Assembly (NCBI GenBank): GCA_963834705.1
Contig: CAWICV010000004.1
Coordinates: 1-64,000 of the forward strand
Length of the DNA stretch: 64,000 nt
Direction of reading: 5' to 3'
Source of the DNA: RYN-230 sp963834705
GTDB taxonomy: Bacteria; Actinomycetota; Actinomycetes; Streptosporangiales; Streptosporangiaceae
The notes under the pieces were generated by a model. It did no database searches and had not been told where the DNA came from. It was given only the letters and a program-made list of their open reading frames with translations. A program made the position numbers and the translations under genes. Of this stretch, positions 62,154 through 64,000 are shown one piece after another; position 1 is the stretch's first letter; every line of letters starts with the position of its first letter.

Positions 62154-63569
62154 ATGGCAGATGAGCATCACCACCACGACCCGACCTTCTACCGCACGCC
62201 ACGCGATGCCGCCGAGGCGCCGCCGGAGAAGCTGGCCTACGTGGCCGCCTTCTCCCGGCCGGCCGATCAGCCGGACGCGATCGCGGTACTGGACGTGGAC
62301 CCGGATTCGCCCCGCTACGGCTCGGTGATCGGCTTCACCGAACTGCCGCACCGCGGCGACGAACTGCATCACTTCGGCTGGAACGCGTGCTCCAGTGCGC
62401 TGCACCCGGGCGGCGGCCACGACCACGGCGGGCGCCGCTACCTGGTCGTGCCGGGCATCCGCTCCTCGCGGGTGAGCATCCTGGATATCGAGCCGGACCC
62501 GGCCGCCCCGGCCGTGGTCAAGGTGCTTGACGCCGACGATCTCGGCAAGCGGTCCGGCTACTCCCGTCCGCACACCGTGCACTGTGGCCCGGGCGCCGTG
62601 TTCATGTCCTGCCTGGGCGGTTACGGTGAGGAAGGGCCGGGCGGCATCGCGCTGCTCGACCAGAACAGCTTCGACGTGCAGGGCGCCTGGGAAGCCGACC
62701 GCGGCGACCAGTTCCTGGCCTACGACGTGTGGTGGCATGTGATGGCCGACGTCGCCGTCACTTCGGAGTGGGGCACCCCGGCCATGATCGAGGACGGCGT
62801 GGTGCCGGAACTGCTGCTCGGCCGCAAGTACGGCCACCGGCTGCACTTCTGGGACATGAAGTCCCGCACGCTGATCCAGACCGTGGACCTCGGCGACGAG
62901 CACCAGATGGCGCTCGAACTGCGGCCCGCGCACGACCCGACCAAGAAGTACGGCTTCGTCGGCGTGGTGGTCAGCGTGGAAGACCTGTCCGCCTCGATCT
63001 GGATGTGGCACGAGGACGGCGGCCAGTGGGCCGCGACCAAGGTGATCACCATCCCGGCCGAGCCCGCCCCGGCCGAGCAGCTGCCGCCGCTGCTGCAGGG
63101 CTTCGGCGCGGTGCCGCCGCTGGTCACCGACATCAACCTGTCGGTAGACGACAAGTACCTGTACGTGTCGTGCTGGGGCACCGGCGAGCTCAAGCAGTAC
63201 GACGTGTCCGACCCGCTGCACCCGGTGGAGACCGGCTCGGTGCGGATCGGCGGGATCGTCGGCCGGGTCGCTCACCCGTCCCGGCCGGACCAGCCGCTCA
63301 ACGGCGGCCCGCAGATGCTCGAGGTGAGCCGGGACGGTGAGCGGGTGTACTTCACCAACTCGCTGTACGGGGCGTGGGACGAGCAGTTCTACCCGGACGG
63401 GGTGGGCGCCTGGATGGCCAAGCTGGACGTCGCGCCCGGTGGTGGCATCACGTTCGACGAGCGGTTCTTCCCGGAGGGGGACGCGTGGCGCGGGCGGCGC
63501 ACGCACCAGGTGCGGCTGCAGGGCGGTGACGCGTCCAGCGACTCGTACTGCTTCCCGTCCGAGCCGTAG
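62154..63569 (+). CDS. Selenium-binding protein SBP56-type, probable methanethiol oxidase
   Basis: 471 residues from ATG 62154 (GAAGGGATC upstream). It has the SBP56 signatures: HEHHHHDPTFYRTPRDA at the start, GDELHHFGWNACSSALHPGGGHDHG, PHTVHCGPGAVFMSCLGGYGEEGPGG, YDVWWHVMADVAVTSEWGTP, and near the end RTHQVRLQGGDASSDSYCFP. The His residues are likely metal ligands. Bacterial members oxidise methanethiol to formaldehyde, hydrogen sulfide and peroxide. The formaldehyde link to MscR at 56968 is interesting, but the genes are 4 kb apart. The upstream stretch 62105-62118 has an A/T run that may be its promoter. Confidence 0.88.
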   Translation: MADEHHHHDPTFYRTPRDAAEAPPEKLAYVAAFSRPADQPDAIAVLDVDPDSPRYGSVIGFTELPHRGDELHHFGWNACSSALHPGGGHDHGGRRYLVVPGIRSSRVSILDIEPDPAAPAVVKVLDADDLGKRSGYSRPHTVHCGPGAVFMSCLGGYGEEGPGGIALLDQNSFDVQGAWEADRGDQFLAYDVWWHVMADVAVTSEWGTPAMIEDGVVPELLLGRKYGHRLHFWDMKSRTLIQTVDLGDEHQMALELRPAHDPTKKYGFVGVVVSVEDLSASIWMWHEDGGQWAATKVITIPAEPAPAEQLPPLLQGFGAVPPLVTDINLSVDDKYLYVSCWGTGELKQYDVSDPLHPVETGSVRIGGIVGRVAHPSRPDQPLNGGPQMLEVSRDGERVYFTNSLYGAWDEQFYPDGVGAWMAKLDVAPGGGITFDERFFPEGDAWRGRRTHQVRLQGGDASSDSYCFPSEP

Positions 63570-63675
63570 CTAGATCCGGCAGTGCGGCCGCTGGGCTCGT
63601 CTACCACCATGCCAGGGCGCCGGGCCTAGGCTGGGATGCGGGTGCCGGGCGCGGGGAAGCACCGGCCAAGGGGTA

Positions 63676-64000
63676 ATGAGGGAAGTCGTGGTTACTCGTG
63701 ACACTGCCTGGCCGGACGGCACGCCGTGCTGGGTGGACCTGGGGGTAGCCGACATCGCCCGGGCAAACGCGTTCTACGCGGGCCTGTTCGGCTGGGACAT
63801 CCAGCCCGGGCCGCCGGAGGCGGGCGGCTACACGATGTGCTTGCGCAATGGCCGGCCGGTGGCGGGCATCGGCCCCCAGCAGGGGCCGCCCGGAAACCCG
63901 CCGACCTGGACCACGTACCTGGCCGCCGACGACGCGGACGAGACCGCAGCCAAGATCACCAAGGCTGGCGGCCAGCTGTTCATGGATCCGTTCGACGTGA
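63676..64000 (+). CDS. VOC-family protein, cut by the window end
   Basis: The first 108 residues are visible from ATG 63676 (or GTG 63688). They begin VTRDTAWPDGTPCWVDLGVADIARANAFYAGLFGWDIQPGPPEAGGYTMCLRNGRPVAGIGPQ, the first beta-alpha-beta-beta-beta module of a glyoxalase/bleomycin-resistance fold. This is the actinomycete type with two such modules. The rest lies outside. Function is unknown. Confidence 0.8.
   Translation, partial: MREVVVTRDTAWPDGTPCWVDLGVADIARANAFYAGLFGWDIQPGPPEAGGYTMCLRNGRPVAGIGPQQGPPGNPPTWTTYLAADDADETAAKITKAGGQLFMDPFDV

Overview
The window is high-GC DNA with actinomycete traits: frequent GTG starts, ATGA/TGATG translational coupling, a mycothiol-type formaldehyde dehydrogenase, a LuxR-type large ATPase regulator and RsbW-like ATPases. 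It most likely comes from a filamentous member of the Actinomycetota; I cannot name the genus. It falls into two parts separated by a tRNA-Thr(GGT) gene at 36291-36363.

Part 1 (1 to about 36.29 kb) is an integrative element of the actinomycete type, inserted at the 3' end of that tRNA; its far end is not in the window. Backbone genes are a three-gene operon with a tandem DnaB-N protein (704-4082, minus), a GntR/UTRA regulator (7869-8742), a DUF2637 membrane protein, a TraG/VirD4-like coupling protein and a DUF4913 protein (8852-12180), and an excisionase/tyrosine integrase pair (34359-36265). One 18-bp palindrome built around GATTTAAAT sits on the -10 region of all three promoter regions (4085, 8793, 34222), which implies one regulon for replication-like, transfer and excision functions. 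Between these lie cargo genes, several looking like defence genes: Mrr endonuclease, PIN-domain protein, NB-ARC/TPR NTPase, seven-blade WD40 protein, and three predicted PD-(D/E)XK or related nucleases. Two IS110-family transposases and several decayed genes (SDR, helicase, MFS) are also present.

Part 2 (36.4-64 kb) looks like chromosome: an alpha/beta hydrolase, two low-complexity surface or membrane proteins, and then the most interesting locus, 42.8-51.6 kb. This holds all parts of a 2-oxoacid:ferredoxin oxidoreductase (gamma, a GltD-like flavoprotein fused to ferredoxin domains, alpha, beta), small unknown proteins, an oxalate/formate-antiporter-family transporter and an FCD-type GntR regulator. 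The alpha subunit carries the Tyr/Arg/Arg/Asp/Asp/Phe set that I recall from Moorella oxalate oxidoreductase, at a constant offset, and the transporter carries the Arg/Lys pair of OxlT. I therefore read it as an oxalate uptake and oxidation operon that passes electrons to NAD(P)+.

Downstream are a LuxR/ATPase regulator, two RsbW-like ATPases (one degenerate), a mycothiol-dependent formaldehyde dehydrogenase with its MBL partner, a sulfotransferase and class IV aminotransferase pair, an aldo/keto reductase, an M50B peptidase, a selenium-binding-protein/methanethiol oxidase homologue and the start of a VOC protein.

A caution: at least seven otherwise good genes carry 1-4 nt indels (SDR, GntR, DUF2637, a small ORF at 21.4 kb, the GltD-like gene, the sulfotransferase). 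Some may be sequencing or assembly errors rather than real decay.
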